Shown: one piece after another, positions 63,901 through 64,000 of the stretch
How positions within the stretch are numbered: the stretch's first letter is position 1
Layout: each line of letters opens with the position of its first letter
From: Microbacterium sp. TNHR37B
GTDB taxonomy: Bacteria; Actinomycetota; Actinomycetes; Actinomycetales; Microbacteriaceae
DNA length: 64,000 nucleotides
Assembly (NCBI RefSeq): GCF_001620065.1
Contig: NZ_LQGV01000003.1
Span: 1,293,621-1,357,620 of the forward strand
Direction: 5' to 3'
The notes under the pieces: generated by a model
What the model was told of the DNA's origin: nothing
The model's input: the letters and a program-made list of their open reading frames with translations, nothing else
The model's database searches: none
Made by a program: the position numbers and the translations under genes

Positions 63901-64000
63901 CGGATCGGCGAGCCGGAGTGGGGCTGGCTGGGCGCGGCGCGGCCCGGTACGCGGCGGGGCGGGTGCGGGCGGGCGCGGGCGGGCCGGTGCGGCGCGGCCT

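Overview
The window is about 70% GC, with short intergenic gaps, many GTG starts, an HspR/HAIR heat-shock circuit and several predicted leaderless genes. This points to a high-GC actinobacterium of the Microbacteriaceae, most likely Microbacterium. I did no database search; family names come from motifs I recognise.

Layout. (1) 1-2.8 kb: beta-glucoside PTS permease and its LicT-type antiterminator (cut by the window start), with promoter, RAT and terminator visible. (2) 3.0-15.4 kb: a STAND/LuxR regulator, a 2,115-aa repeat surface protein and a secreted GH53 endo-galactanase behind two tandem operators. (3) 15.5-26.7 kb: housekeeping and accessory genes: GNAT, SDR, secreted beta-rich proteins, a QorB-like reductase with a divergent HxlR regulator, tRNA-Gly(CCC), a CPBP protease, dCTP deaminase, a BCCT transporter and a UMF1 transporter. 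(4) 26.9-34.9 kb: amino-sugar/MurNAc locus with murQ, a BadF-type kinase, an RpiR/SIS regulator, GNAT, PIG-L and an ABC importer without ATPase. (5) 35.1-39.2 kb: dnaK-grpE-dnaJ-hspR with two HAIR-like operators; a ClpB lacking the N domain lies at 61.6 kb behind a third HAIR. (6) 39.4-55.6 kb: a locus I interpret as D-arabinan (mycobacterial arabinogalactan/lipoarabinomannan) utilisation. It has two GH183 (DUF4185) proteins, GH172 (DUF2961), GH116, an ABC importer, a LacI regulator, an FGGY kinase, a fucose/arabinose-isomerase-family enzyme and one unknown protein. Four copies of a GAAATCGATTTC-type operator tie it together. (7) 55.8-64 kb: an unknown protein, a secreted nuclease/phosphatase-family protein, two GT4 glycosyltransferases (the first behind a possible leader ORF), a small membrane protein, a GlxA-type regulator and clpB.

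Proposed working of region 6: surface-anchored and secreted GH183 enzymes cut D-arabinan outside the cell. The SBP and two permeases import the oligosaccharides. Cytoplasmic GH172 (exo-alpha) and GH116 (exo-beta) release D-arabinose, which the isomerase converts to D-ribulose and the kinase phosphorylates. From memory, the same four enzyme classes have been reported to act together on mycobacterial D-arabinan in Microbacterium arabinogalactanolyticum. The operator regulon, the import route and the unknown gene are inferences here.

Three families of long intergenic palindromes occur, each with constant total length: A (60 bp, six copies, 2.8-35 kb), B (79 bp, five copies, flanking and inside the D-arabinan locus) and C (about 75 bp, two copies, 60-64 kb). 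Arm sequence is conserved within a family while the inner parts vary and often keep their pairing.
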